Source: Mongoliimonas terrestris (GTDB lineage: Bacteria; Pseudomonadota; Alphaproteobacteria; Rhizobiales; Pleomorphomonadaceae). Taken from it: a stretch of DNA of 64,000 nucleotides. The stretch spans positions 124,001 through 188,000 of the forward strand of contig NZ_MSIG01000006.1 in assembly GCF_001927285.1 (NCBI RefSeq), read 5' to 3'. The notes beneath the pieces were generated by a model that worked only from the letters and a program-made list of their open reading frames with translations, had not been told where the DNA came from and searched no databases. Position 1 is the stretch's first letter, and the number at the start of each line of letters is the position of its first letter. A program made the position numbers and the translations under genes. Positions 18,978-28,918 of the stretch are shown piece by piece.

Positions 18978-20291
18978 ATGAAAGACGGCGGGCGCCTTGC
19001 GGCAGCGATCGAAGTGCTGGAGGACGTGGAGAAGCGTCGTCGACCGGTGCAGGATGCGCTGAAGGACTGGGGCCTCGCCCACCGCTTCGCCGGATCGCGC
19101 GACCGGAACGCCGTCGGCAACCTGGTGTTCGACACTCTGCGCCGGCGCGGGTCCCTGGCCGCACTGATGGGTTCGGATTCGCCGCGCGCCCTGACGCTCG
19201 CCTGCTACGTGCGGCTCTGGGGGCGGGGGGTCGCGGGGCTCGACGCGGCGCTCGGCGACGACCGCCACGCGCCTGCCCCGCTTGCCGACGACGAGCGCCA
19301 GCGCCTGGACGCCGGTGAAATTCCGGCCGACGCGCCGCGCTGGATGCGCGCCGACGTTCCGGACTGGCTGGAGGCCTCGCTCGCCCGCGCGTTCGGCGAC
19401 CGGCTGGAGGCGGAAGGCGACGGCCTCGCCGGCCGGCCCGACGTGGACCTTCGCGTCAACACGCTGAAGAGCGATCGCGACGCGGTGCTGAAGGCGCTGG
19501 ACCAGTTGGGCGCGGAACCCTGCCGGTGGTCGCCCGTGGGCGTACGGATCCCCACCGGCTCGGCGGACGACAAGCCGCCGCACGTGGCCTCCGAACTCTC
19601 CTACAAGAAGGGCTGGTTCGAGATCCAGGACGAGGGCAGCCAGATCGCAGCCCTCCTGTCGCTGGCCCAGGCGGGCGAGCAGGCGGTGGACCTTTGCGCC
19701 GGCGCCGGCGGCAAGGCGCTGGCGCTCGCCGCCGCCATGGAGAACCGCGGCCAGATCTATGCCTACGACAGCGACAAGCGCCGGTTCGGAGACATCCTGG
19801 ACCGGATCGGCCGCTCCGGGGCGCACAACATCCAGATCCGCGAGCCGCGCAAGACGGACGTGCTGGCCGATCTCGCCGGCCGCATGGACGTGGTGCTGGT
19901 GGACGCCCCCTGCACCGGTTCCGGCACCTGGCGCCGCCGACCCGACGCCAAGTGGCGCCTTGCCCCCGGCGCCCTGGAGACCCGGCGGGAAGAGCAGGTG
20001 CATGTGCTGGAGGACGCCGCGCGGCTCGTGCGGCCGGGCGGCCGGCTCGTCTACGTGACCTGCTCCGTGCTGCCGGAGGAGAACGAGGACCAGGTGGCGG
20101 CCTTCCTTCAGCGCCACCCGGACTTCCGCCTGGGCGACACCGCAGCCGCCTGGACCCACGTCACCGGCGCCGATCCGGTGGCCGGCACGGTGGTGGCGAC
20201 GGCGGAGGGCGGAGGCTCCGCCCTCCGCCTGACGCCTGCGACGACCGGGACGGACGGCTTCTTCTCCGCGATCCTGATCCGCACGGGCTGA
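18978..20291 (+). CDS. RsmB/NOP family class I SAM-dependent RNA methyltransferase (16S rRNA C5-methylcytosine type)
   Basis: About 437 residues. An N-terminal NusB-like helical region precedes a Rossmann methyltransferase domain: SAM motif VDLCAGAGGKALALAA, the proton-acceptor cysteine in VDAPCTGSGTWRRRPD and the nucleophile cysteine in VTCSVLPEEN. The residues needed for m5C transfer are therefore present. GAGG nine bases before the ATG at 18978 favours it over the ATG at 18969. Position between guaB and guaA matches related genomes as I recall. Confidence 0.92.
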   Translation: MKDGGRLAAAIEVLEDVEKRRRPVQDALKDWGLAHRFAGSRDRNAVGNLVFDTLRRRGSLAALMGSDSPRALTLACYVRLWGRGVAGLDAALGDDRHAPAPLADDERQRLDAGEIPADAPRWMRADVPDWLEASLARAFGDRLEAEGDGLAGRPDVDLRVNTLKSDRDAVLKALDQLGAEPCRWSPVGVRIPTGSADDKPPHVASELSYKKGWFEIQDEGSQIAALLSLAQAGEQAVDLCAGAGGKALALAAAMENRGQIYAYDSDKRRFGDILDRIGRSGAHNIQIREPRKTDVLADLAGRMDVVLVDAPCTGSGTWRRRPDAKWRLAPGALETRREEQVHVLEDAARLVRPGGRLVYVTCSVLPEENEDQVAAFLQRHPDFRLGDTAAAWTHVTGADPVAGTVVATAEGGGSALRLTPATTGTDGFFSAILIRTG

Positions 20292-20382
20292 GGGTCGGAC
20301 TGCCGCTGGCGGCCCCCTCCCGTGGAACGGAAGCGCAACGAAGGGCTCGCATGCCCTTGTGAGTTGTGCTAAGGGTTGCGCG

Positions 20383-20652
20383 ATGAAGAGGCCTGCGATG
20401 AACCAGATCGTGCTCAGCGGCATCGACGACGACACCGTGCAATCCCTCAAGGCCAGCGCCGCCCGTAGCGGCCTGTCCGTGGAGGACTATGTGCAGCACG
20501 TGCTGGAGGTGCACGAGGCACGCACTTCGCGGGCGGCGTTCGCCAAGCTGGCGCGTGACATCCGAGATCGCGTCGCCGCCCGCAACGCGGGCAAGCCGCC
20601 TGCGGAGGACAGCGTGACGATCCTCCGGCGTTTGCGGGGCTACGAGGATTGA
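20383..20652 (+). CDS. FitA-like ribbon-helix-helix antitoxin
   Basis: Small DNA-binding antitoxin, 84-89 residues. The N-terminal ribbon-helix-helix is NQIVLSGIDDDTVQSLKASA. The C-terminal tail that would wrap the toxin contains RDIRDRVAARNAGKPPAEDS. ATGs at 20383 and 20398 both have purine-rich sites; the second gives the classic start directly before the beta strand. It overlaps the PIN toxin by four bases. With the toxin it probably represses its own promoter. Confidence 0.85.
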   Translation: MKRPAMNQIVLSGIDDDTVQSLKASAARSGLSVEDYVQHVLEVHEARTSRAAFAKLARDIRDRVAARNAGKPPAEDSVTILRRLRGYED

Positions 20653-21083
20653 TCGTCGTCGACGCGAATGTTCTCGTGAAAGCGATTGTTCCGGAACTCG
20701 AATCGGACGCCGCTGAGCGCCTGCTCTACGGCGACGAGCCGGTGCTCGTTCCGGCGCACGCGATGGCCGAAGTGTTCGAAGTTCTGTCGCGACACTGCCT
20801 ACGGGACGAAATGGACCATGGCGATCTCGCGCGCGCTCACAACGTCATGATGCCGTTTGTCAGTACGGCCGATTTGGAACCTTTGCTGCTCGCGGCCTGC
20901 GACATTGCGGTGGCGTGCCGTGTGTCTGTCTACGACGCGCTCTATGTGGCGCTCGCGATCAAGCTGGACGCGTTGTTCGTCACCGCCGACATGCGATTGA
21001 TCCGGGCGCTGGCCGAGACGCCGCACGCGGGACGGCTCGTGCCGTTGGCGGCTGTCACTTTCCCCTTGCCCCTGGCACCCTGA
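20649..21083 (+). CDS. PIN domain toxin, VapC/FitB family ribonuclease
   Basis: Probable RNA-cleaving toxin, 144 residues. PIN acidic residues are in place: aspartate in [10 protein letters not shown], glutamate in [11 protein letters not shown], aspartates in [11 protein letters not shown] and FVTADMRL. The start is TTG in a TTGA overlap with the antitoxin stop, so translation is coupled to the antitoxin. The pair is inserted between rsmB and guaA in a housekeeping block. Confidence 0.9.
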   Translation: MIVVDANVLVKAIVPELESDAAERLLYGDEPVLVPAHAMAEVFEVLSRHCLRDEMDHGDLARAHNVMMPFVSTADLEPLLLAACDIAVACRVSVYDALYVALAIKLDALFVTADMRLIRALAETPHAGRLVPLAAVTFPLPLAP

Positions 21084-21153
21084 CGCCTTAACGGATGCGG
21101 GCATTCCTTCCCGTCCGCGGCCGCTGCCGCACCCGACCGCACGAGGGGTGCAG

Positions 21154-22719
21154 ATGTCCCACGAGTCCCTGCTCATCATCGATTTCGGCAGCCAGGTCAC
21201 CCAGCTGATCGCGCGCCGCATCCGCGAGGCGGGGGTCTATTGCGAGATCCATCCGTTCCAGAACGCCCTTGAGGCTTTTCTGAAGCTCAAGCCGAAGGGC
21301 GTGATCTTCTCCGGCGGTCCGGCGTCGGTGACCGCGGACGGCAGCCCGCGGGCGCCGCAAGCGGTGATCGACGCGGGCGTGCCCATTCTCGGCATCTGCT
21401 ACGGCCAGCAGACCCTCTGCGTCCAGCTCGGTGGCACCGTGGAGGGTGGCCACGCGGCGGAGTTCGGCCGCGCCGACATCGAGATCAAGGCCGTGAGCCC
21501 GCTGTTCGAGGGCCTCTGGACGATCGGCGGCCGCTATCCGGTGTGGATGAGCCACGGCGACCGGGTGACGAAGCTGCCGGACGGCTTCGAAGTGCTCGCC
21601 ACGTCCGAGAACGCGCCCTTTGCCATCGCGGCGGACGAGAGCCGGCGCTACTACACCACCATGTTTCACCCGGAGGTGGTGCACACGCCGGACGGCGCGC
21701 GGCTCCTCTCCAACTTCGTCCACCGGATCGTCGGCCTGAAGTCGGACTGGACCATGGCGGCCTACCGGGCCGAGATGATCGCCAAGATCCGCCGGCAGGT
21801 GGGCGACGGCCGGGTGCTTTGCGGGCTCTCCGGCGGTGTTGACTCCTCGGTCGCCGCCATCCTGATCCATGAGGCGATCGGCGACCAGCTCACCTGCGTC
21901 TACGTCGACCACGGCCTGATGCGCCAAGGCGAGAGCGAGCAGGTGGTCGGCATGTTCCGGGATCACTACAACATCCCGCTCGTCCACGTTGATGCGTCGG
22001 AGCTTTTCCTCACCGAGCTTGCCGGCGTCGTCGACCCGGAGGTGAAGCGCAAGACCATCGGGCGTCTGTTCATCGAGGTGTTCGAGCGCGAGGCCCACCG
22101 TATCGCCGAGGACGGCAAGGGCGCGCCGGCCTTCCTCGCCCAGGGCACGCTCTATCCGGACGTGATCGAAAGCGTCTCCTTCTCCGGCGGTCCGTCGGTG
22201 ACGATCAAGAGCCACCACAACGTGGGCGGCCTGCCCGAACGCATGAACATGAAGCTCGTGGAGCCGCTCCGCGAACTCTTCAAGGACGAGGTGCGCGCGC
22301 TCGGCCGCGAACTCGGCCTGCCGGAGAGCTTCATCGGTCGCCATCCCTTCCCGGGCCCGGGCCTCGCCATCCGTTGCCCCGGCGCCGTGACCCGCGAGAA
22401 GCTGGACATCCTGCGCAAGGCCGACGCCATCTACCTCGACGAGATCCGCAAGGCCGGCCTCTACGACGTCATCTGGCAGGCCTTCGCGGTGCTTCTGCCG
22501 GTGCAGACCGTGGGCGTGATGGGCGACTACCGCACCTACGACTTTGTGCTGGCGCTGCGCGCCGTCACCTCCGTCGACGGCATGACCGCCGACTTCTACC
22601 CCTACGACATGGCCTTCCTCGGCCGCACAGCCACACGCATCATCAACGAGGTGAGGGGGGTCAACCGGGTGGTGTATGACGTGACGTCAAAGCCGCCGGG
22701 AACGATCGAGTGGGAGTGA
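21154..22719 (+). CDS. guaA: GMP synthase (glutamine-hydrolysing) GuaA
   Basis: Converts XMP to GMP using glutamine and ATP. 521 residues, full length. The N-terminal amidotransferase domain has the nucleophile cysteine in [10 protein letters not shown] and the MFHPEVVHT dyad. The ATP pyrophosphatase domain has the PP-loop [11 protein letters not shown]. The C-terminal dimerisation domain ends [19 protein letters not shown] precedes the ATG at 21154. It acts after guaB, which lies 5 kb upstream. Confidence 0.98.
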   Translation: MSHESLLIIDFGSQVTQLIARRIREAGVYCEIHPFQNALEAFLKLKPKGVIFSGGPASVTADGSPRAPQAVIDAGVPILGICYGQQTLCVQLGGTVEGGHAAEFGRADIEIKAVSPLFEGLWTIGGRYPVWMSHGDRVTKLPDGFEVLATSENAPFAIAADESRRYYTTMFHPEVVHTPDGARLLSNFVHRIVGLKSDWTMAAYRAEMIAKIRRQVGDGRVLCGLSGGVDSSVAAILIHEAIGDQLTCVYVDHGLMRQGESEQVVGMFRDHYNIPLVHVDASELFLTELAGVVDPEVKRKTIGRLFIEVFEREAHRIAEDGKGAPAFLAQGTLYPDVIESVSFSGGPSVTIKSHHNVGGLPERMNMKLVEPLRELFKDEVRALGRELGLPESFIGRHPFPGPGLAIRCPGAVTREKLDILRKADAIYLDEIRKAGLYDVIWQAFAVLLPVQTVGVMGDYRTYDFVLALRAVTSVDGMTADFYPYDMAFLGRTATRIINEVRGVNRVVYDVTSKPPGTIEWE

Positions 22720-22803
22720 GGGATACAAACGGCGGCGAAAGCGCAGTTCCGGCGATGGTTTTCGCCTCGAAGTGCTCTGGGAAAGGGTCGGCATCGTTGA
22801 CGT

Positions 22804-23258
<455 letters not shown>

Positions 23259-24329
23259 TCATCGCGGCGGCAGGGCCGGGCTATCGTCGTCCGATGCCAC
23301 TGGACGGGCATAGCGAGTAAGCTTCGCATAGAGATCGGCCTGAACGTCGACGCCCGCGGTGGCGGTCCGGATACGCGCAGCGGCGCGGCGCTGGCCAGGC
23401 AGGCGTGCGCCGGTTTGTCCCGTGATCGCGCTGAACAGGCGGGCGAGGCGGGTGTCCGCGGCCGGGCCGGCGATGGGGCCGGGATCGAGGGCCAGAAACA
23501 TCTGGCCGGTCCGGGGCGGGCCGCCGCTCGCGTTGCCGAAGGGCGAGGCGTCGATCGACAGCGACGACGCGGTGATCCAGGCGGCCATCAGTTCGACGAT
23601 CAAGGCGAGCCCCGCGCCCTTGGCGCCGCCCGACGGCAGCATGGTGCCGCCGTCGAGCGCGGCGGCCGGGTCGGTGGTCGGCTGACCGTGGCGGTCGAGC
23701 GCCCAGCCGAGCGGGATCGCCTCGCCCCGCGATCGACGGACGGCGACCTCGCTCTTGGCCACAACGCTCGACGACTGGTCGAGCACCATCGGGTCCCCAT
23801 CGGCCCGCGGCACGGCGACGGCGATCGGATTGGTGCCGAACACCGGTCTCGTGCCGCCGAAGGGCGCGATCGAGGCCGGCGCGTTGACGAAGCCGAGCGC
23901 GAGCAGGCCGGCCCGCGCGATCCGCTCCACATGATAGCCGACGACGCCGCAGTTGTAGGAGTTGGTGACGGCGAGCGCAGCGATCCCCTGGCTGCGGGCT
24001 GCGGCGATGAGTGCGGGCAGACCGAGATCGATCGCCGGATGGGCGAAGCCGTCCGCCGCATCGACGCGGACGAGGCCGGGCGCCGACCGGGTGAGCGTCG
24101 GCGTCCCCCGGCCGTCGACTTTCCCGACCCGGACGTGCTAGCAGTAATGCACCACCTGGAGGAGCCCGTGGCTGTGAACCCCGTCGGCTTCCGCCGCCAT
24201 GGTCGCCTCCGCCACCGGACCCGCCTGATCGTCACCGCAGCCGACCCCGCGAAGGGCGGCCAGCGCGAGGTCGCGGACGTCGGTGAGCGACAGGCGGACC
24301 ATGGGGATGGGGGAGGGATCGGTCGTCAT
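23259..24329 (-). pseudogene. Ldh family (malate/L-lactate/ureidoglycolate type) NAD(P)-dependent oxidoreductase with in-frame amber stop
   Basis: The reading frame is that of a full-length family member (about 356 codons). It runs from LTDVRDLALAALRGVG through GVHSHGLLQVVHY and continues unbroken in frame after a single TAG at 24138-24140 to NSYNCGVVGYHVERIA, GTNPIAVAVPRA and LDPGPIAGPAADTRLARLF. The stop falls about 64 codons in, soon after the family's histidine motif HSHG, so it should abolish activity. The ATG at 24329 has AGAGGCGG upstream and overlaps the hyuB stop. It is last in the RraA-ABC-HpaI-Hyu operon. A sequencing error or read-through cannot be excluded. Confidence 0.85.
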
Positions 24330-26017
24330 CACTCGGCCGCCTCTTGCACGGTGGATGCCGGATAGTCGCGGTCGGCGCCGGCCGGTGTGACGAAGCCCCT
24401 GGCGCGGTCGCGGTCCACCGCGTAGCGCGGCCGGGATGCGGGGTCGCCCCAGCCGCCGCCGCCGGAGGTCTCGATGGTGATGACGTCGCCGGGACCGATC
24501 GGCACGCCCGAAACCTTGGAGCGCAGGCTCTCCGTCCGCCCGTCCGCCCGTGTGACCGTCGTGCGGCTGAGCGAACCCGGCTTGCCGCCGGCGATGCCGT
24601 AGGGCGGGTGTCGGAAGCGTTCGAAATTGGTGCTGAGCGAGCCGGTGGCGCCGTCGAGCCGGAATTCGCGCACGAGGCCGAGGCCGCCGCGATGCCGGCC
24701 GGGTCCGCCGGAATCCGGGATCAGGCCGTAGCGCAGGAAGGTGACGGGGTATTTCGCCTCGACCATCTCGATCGGCGCGTTGGTGTTGTTGTGGAGGCCG
24801 CAGGAGAGGGCACTGGCGCCGTCGCCGCGGGCATGCCCGCCCCAGCCGCCGACCTCGATGTCAAAATAGACCCGGCGCCGCCCGGTCGGCTCGACGGTGG
24901 CGAGGGCATAGACATAGGAGATCGCATAATAGGCGGCCGGGATCCGGTCGGGGATGAAGCTTGCAAGAGCGCCGAACACCGCGGTCGCGATCCGGTGGTT
25001 GACGACCATCCGGCCGGTGACGGGCGCCGGGAAGGCGGCGTCGACGACGCTGCCCTCCGGCAGGTCGATCGCGATCGGGCGGTAGCAGCCGCTGTTGGCG
25101 GGAATATCGGCGCCGAGCGCGGCGAGCAGGGCGTAATAGACCGCCGAGCAGGTCATGGCGCGGGTGTTGTTGACCGGCCCCTGCACCTGCGGGCTGGACC
25201 CGGCGAAATCGAGGCGGATCTCCTCGCCCTGCTTGTCGATCCGCACCTTCAGCCGGATCGGGCCGTCGGTCTGGCCGTCGTCGTCGACGAGTTCGACGAA
25301 CTCGGCGCTACCGTCCGGCAGCGAGGCGATCGCGGCCCGCATCATGCGCTCGGAGCCGTCGAGGATGCCGGTCGTGGCGGCGGCGAGATCGTCGGCGCCG
25401 TAGCGGGCGGCGATCCGCTCCATCGCCCGCGCGCCGATGCCGAGCGCCGCGATCTGGGCGTGGAGGTCGCCGCGGGTCTCGTCCGGTTGGCGGACGTTGG
25501 CAAGCACGAGGTCGAGGATGGGCTGGTTGAGCACCCCCCGCACGGCGAGCTTCAGCGGCGGGATGCGGATACCCTCCTGGAAGATCTCGCGCGCGTCGGC
25601 GTAGTAGCTGCCCGCCGCGCCGCCGCCGACATCGACATGGTGGCAGAGCGTCCCGACGATCGCCACCCGCCGTCCCTGGTGGAACACCGGGCGGAAGGTC
25701 TGGATATCCGGCAGGTGCTGGCCGCCCGAATAGGGATCGTTGGTGACGACCACATCGCCGTCCTCCCAGCTCTCCAGCGGAAAGACGTCCGCGATCAGCC
25801 GCTCCAGGCAGGCCGACATGGAGTTGAGATGGACCGGGATGCGGGCCGACTGGGCCACCTGCCGGCCTTCGGCGTCGAAGACGGCGGTGGAGAAGTCGAG
25901 GATCTCACGCACCACCGTGGACCGGCTGGTGCGCCAGATGGTGATCGACATCTCCTCGGCGGCGGCCACGAGCGCGTTGCGGATAATTTCGACGCGGACG
26001 GGGTTGATGGAAAGCAT
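24329..26017 (-). CDS. hyuB: Hydantoinase B/oxoprolinase family protein (HyuB)
   Basis: Catalytic subunit of an ATP-dependent hydantoinase/oxoprolinase, 562 residues. Family marks include INPVRVEIIRNALVAAAEEM at the start, VTNDPYSGGQHLPDIQTF, LCHHVDVGGGAAGS and the C-terminal GGGGWGDPASR. It follows hyuA with overlapping ends; a TTG at 26038 overlaps the hyuA stop, but the ATG at 26017 gives the normal N terminus. Together the two subunits open a cyclic amide (hydantoin, lactam or 5-oxoproline-like) at the cost of ATP. Substrate unknown. Confidence 0.92.
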   Translation of the reverse strand: MLSINPVRVEIIRNALVAAAEEMSITIWRTSRSTVVREILDFSTAVFDAEGRQVAQSARIPVHLNSMSACLERLIADVFPLESWEDGDVVVTNDPYSGGQHLPDIQTFRPVFHQGRRVAIVGTLCHHVDVGGGAAGSYYADAREIFQEGIRIPPLKLAVRGVLNQPILDLVLANVRQPDETRGDLHAQIAALGIGARAMERIAARYGADDLAAATTGILDGSERMMRAAIASLPDGSAEFVELVDDDGQTDGPIRLKVRIDKQGEEIRLDFAGSSPQVQGPVNNTRAMTCSAVYYALLAALGADIPANSGCYRPIAIDLPEGSVVDAAFPAPVTGRMVVNHRIATAVFGALASFIPDRIPAAYYAISYVYALATVEPTGRRRVYFDIEVGGWGGHARGDGASALSCGLHNNTNAPIEMVEAKYPVTFLRYGLIPDSGGPGRHRGGLGLVREFRLDGATGSLSTNFERFRHPPYGIAGGKPGSLSRTTVTRADGRTESLRSKVSGVPIGPGDVITIETSGGGGWGDPASRPRYAVDRDRARGFVTPAGADRDYPASTVQEAAE

Positions 26018-26034
26018 GACGTCTTCGGCGCCTT

Positions 26035-28080
26035 TCAAGACTGAGCGATGCGGCGGGCGACGAGCGCGCCGAAGGTTTCCAGCACCGCTTCCCAGGCCGG
26101 CGGGATGTAGGCGGAGGTGTAGACCTCCTCCACGATGGCGGGACCGGCGATCGGCGCCGCGCCGAGGCCGTCGCGCTGGACGACGTCGGTCTCGGTGAAG
26201 CCGCCGCGGGTCCAGACCGGGCGGCGCTCGACGATGCCCGTTGGCAGCGCGGTCGTCTCCCGAGCCGCGACCGGCTTCGGCAGACGGCCGACCGATGCGA
26301 GGCGGAGGGCGACCACTTCGATCGGCGTGTCCGGCTCGTCGTAGGAGAAACGCTGCCGATGGAGGGCGTGGAACCGAGCCGCTGCGGCGGTAAGGCCGGC
26401 CGGGGAGACGTCGCCGTCGTCGAGCGGAACGGCGAGGTCGAAGGCCTGACCGGCGTAGCGGAGGTCGAGGCTCCAGTCGAAGCGCCGCGCCGCTTCAGTC
26501 ACGCCGTCCTCGGAAAGCAGGCGGTTCCCGTCCACCGCCAGTCGTCCAGCCGCCACCTTGAGGCGTGGGCCAGCCTCGGCGAGCGGTGAGATCTCTGTCG
26601 CCGCAAGGTCATGGACGATATCGGACCAGAGGATCCCCCAAGCCGACAGGGTCGAGGCGTGCGGCGGAAAGATCACTCTGTCGATGCCGAGGTCGTCCGC
26701 CACGTCGCAGGCATGCACGCCGCCGGCGCCGCCGAAGCTGAGGAGCGCGAAATCTTCCGGGTCGAGCCCCTTCTCGAACAGCGACAACCGGATCGCGGTC
26801 GCGAGACTGGAATTGGTGACGGCGATCACGCCGGCGGCCGTCTCCTCGACGGAAAGGCGGAGCGCCGAGGCGATCGGCGTTGCGGCTTCGGCTGCGAGAT
26901 CTGGGTCGAGCGGCATGGCGCCGCCCATGAAGCTTGCCGCGCCGAGGCGGCCGAGCAGGAGGTTGGCGTCGGTGACCGTGAGGCTCGTGCCGCCGCGGCG
27001 ATAACACGCCGGCCCCGGGCGCGCGCCGGCGGAATGCGGCCCGATCCGGAGCCGTCCGCCGTCGTCGACCCAGGCGATCGAGCCGCCGCCGGCGCCGATG
27101 GTGCGCATCTCCACCATGGGCAGGCGTACCGGCAGTCCGTCGACCTCGCCCTCCACCACCATGGAGATCGCGCCGTCGTGGACGACAGACACGTCGAAGG
27201 AGGTGCCACCCATGTCGACCGCGACGAGGTTGGGCTCGCCGAGCTCGGCCGACAGGCGCCGGGCGGCGGCCGCCCCTCCGCTCGGCCCGGAGAGCAGCAG
27301 ACGTGCCGGCTCGCGGCCCGCCTTGGCAAGACCGGAGACCCCACCGTTCGACTGGACGAGATAAACCTGCGAGCGCGGCGTCTCCTCCGCCACCCGCTCG
27401 GACAGCCGATCGGTGTACCCGGAGACGACCGGGATCAGGAGGGCGTTGAGCACGGTGGTCGAGAGCCGCTCATACTCCCGGATTTCCGGGCTGACATCGG
27501 AGGAGAGCGAGACGGCGACCCCCGGCAGCGCCGCGGCGAGGATCTCCCCGACCCGGCGCTCATGCACCGGATTGGCATAGGCGTGGAGCAGGCAGACCGC
27601 GACGGCCCGGACACCGGCCGCAAGAAGCCGGTCGGCGACCGCCCGCACGGCGGCGTCGTCCAGCGGGACGCGGACACGGCCGTCCGGCCCGACCCGTTCC
27701 GGCACGCCGAAACAGAGCTGCCGGGGCACCAGCGGCGGCCGCGGCGTGAGGGTCAGGGCATAGACGTCACGCCGGCCGTGCCGACCGATCTCCAGGACGT
27801 CCTCGAAACCGGCGGTGGTGACCACCGCGCCGGCCGGCAGTTTGCGTTCCAGAACCGCATTGGTCGCGATCGTGGTGCCGTGCAGGATGTGCTCGACGGC
27901 GGAAAGCGGAAAGCCGAAGCGCTCGGCGGCGGCGCGGATTCCGCCGATGAGGCCGATCGAGGGATCCTCCGGCGTCGACGGGGTCTTGAACTGATGCACG
28001 CGGCCGGTCGCCGCCTCCAGGATCTCGATGTCGGTGAAGGTGCCGCCGATGTCGACGGCGATGCGGATGGGCGCACTCAT
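26035..28080 (-). CDS. hyuA: Hydantoinase A/oxoprolinase family protein (HyuA)
   Basis: ATPase subunit of 681 residues with an actin-like ATP fold. The phosphate loop is VDIGGTFTDIEI at the N terminus, followed by HGTTIATNAVLERK, the second phosphate motif VAVDMGGTSFDVSV and the adenosine-region motif SFGGAGGVHACDVADDLG. It phosphorylates the ring amide so that HyuB can hydrolyse it. Its position in an operon with an importer and two aldolase-like proteins points to catabolism of an imported cyclic amide. Confidence 0.93.
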   Translation of the reverse strand: MSAPIRIAVDIGGTFTDIEILEAATGRVHQFKTPSTPEDPSIGLIGGIRAAAERFGFPLSAVEHILHGTTIATNAVLERKLPAGAVVTTAGFEDVLEIGRHGRRDVYALTLTPRPPLVPRQLCFGVPERVGPDGRVRVPLDDAAVRAVADRLLAAGVRAVAVCLLHAYANPVHERRVGEILAAALPGVAVSLSSDVSPEIREYERLSTTVLNALLIPVVSGYTDRLSERVAEETPRSQVYLVQSNGGVSGLAKAGREPARLLLSGPSGGAAAARRLSAELGEPNLVAVDMGGTSFDVSVVHDGAISMVVEGEVDGLPVRLPMVEMRTIGAGGGSIAWVDDGGRLRIGPHSAGARPGPACYRRGGTSLTVTDANLLLGRLGAASFMGGAMPLDPDLAAEAATPIASALRLSVEETAAGVIAVTNSSLATAIRLSLFEKGLDPEDFALLSFGGAGGVHACDVADDLGIDRVIFPPHASTLSAWGILWSDIVHDLAATEISPLAEAGPRLKVAAGRLAVDGNRLLSEDGVTEAARRFDWSLDLRYAGQAFDLAVPLDDGDVSPAGLTAAAARFHALHRQRFSYDEPDTPIEVVALRLASVGRLPKPVAARETTALPTGIVERRPVWTRGGFTETDVVQRDGLGAAPIAGPAIVEEVYTSAYIPPAWEAVLETFGALVARRIAQS

Positions 28081-28110
28081 GGGATCAATGGCCTGTTCGG
28101 GGGTGCGGTG

Positions 28111-28842
28111 TCAGGCGATGCGTTCGCTGGCGAGCTGATCGACCAGCGCCTGGAAGGCGGAGCGGACCATGTAGAACTGGGCGCCCACCACGACGACTTC
28201 TGCGCCATGCTGCTGGGCGAGCGCCCGCTCCGGCGCCGTCCAGCCGGGCAGGATCCAGGACTTACCGGCCGCCTTGGCCGCCGCGGCGCAGCGCGCGATG
28301 TCCGCCTGATCCCTCTCCGAGAAGGTGTAGCGCTGGGCACCTTGCGTCAGCGACAGGTCGGTCGGTCCGACGAACAACCCGTCGACGGTCGGCAACGCCG
28401 CGATCGCCTCGACATCGGCGAGGGCTCCGGGGCTCTCGATCATCGGATAGCAGCGCGTCGCCCGGTTCTGGTCGGCGCCATAGCTGTTGTTTGCCGGTCC
28501 GTAGCGGACGGGACGGCCGCCCGAATAGGAACGCGTGCCGAGCGGCGGATACTTCGCCGCCCGGCAGACGGCCTCGGCATGGGCGGCGCTTTCGATATGG
28601 GGGATCACGACGGTGTCGGCACCGAAGTCGAGCGCCTGCTGGATCGTTTCGGTCTGCGGTCCGAGCACCTTGGCATAGACGGTCATGCCGAGGGCCCGGC
28701 AGAAGGGGATCACCCGATCGAGCGCATCAAGGTCGAAGGTGCCGTGCTCGATGTCCAGCACGACACGGCGGAAACCGAAATCCCAGGCGATCTCGATGTG
28801 CGGAATCGTCGGCTGGGTCATCCAGAAGGCGAGGCGTTGCAT
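28111..28842 (-). CDS. HpcH/HpaI aldolase/citrate lyase family protein
   Basis: Class II pyruvate-type aldolase, 243 residues in a TIM barrel. Motifs include RVVLDIEHGTFDLDAL near the start (metal glutamate region), VIPHIESAAHAEAVCRAAKY and the signature YPMIESPGALADVEAIAAL ... VGPTDLSLTQG. It cleaves or forms a 2-keto acid with pyruvate or glyoxylate as one partner. The ATG at 28842 is preferred because homology starts there; a frame open to 28941 overlaps the permease gene. It lies between the ABC permease and hyuA. Confidence 0.88.
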   Translation of the reverse strand: MQRLAFWMTQPTIPHIEIAWDFGFRRVVLDIEHGTFDLDALDRVIPFCRALGMTVYAKVLGPQTETIQQALDFGADTVVIPHIESAAHAEAVCRAAKYPPLGTRSYSGGRPVRYGPANNSYGADQNRATRCYPMIESPGALADVEAIAALPTVDGLFVGPTDLSLTQGAQRYTFSERDQADIARCAAAAKAAGKSWILPGWTAPERALAQQHGAEVVVVGAQFYMVRSAFQALVDQLASERIA

Positions 28843-28918
28843 GGCCGAGTTCCATCGTTGCCCCGGGGCGGTGGCCACGGGGATTGTCGTCAAAGGGGCG
28901 GGCGGTGTGACCTGTCGG

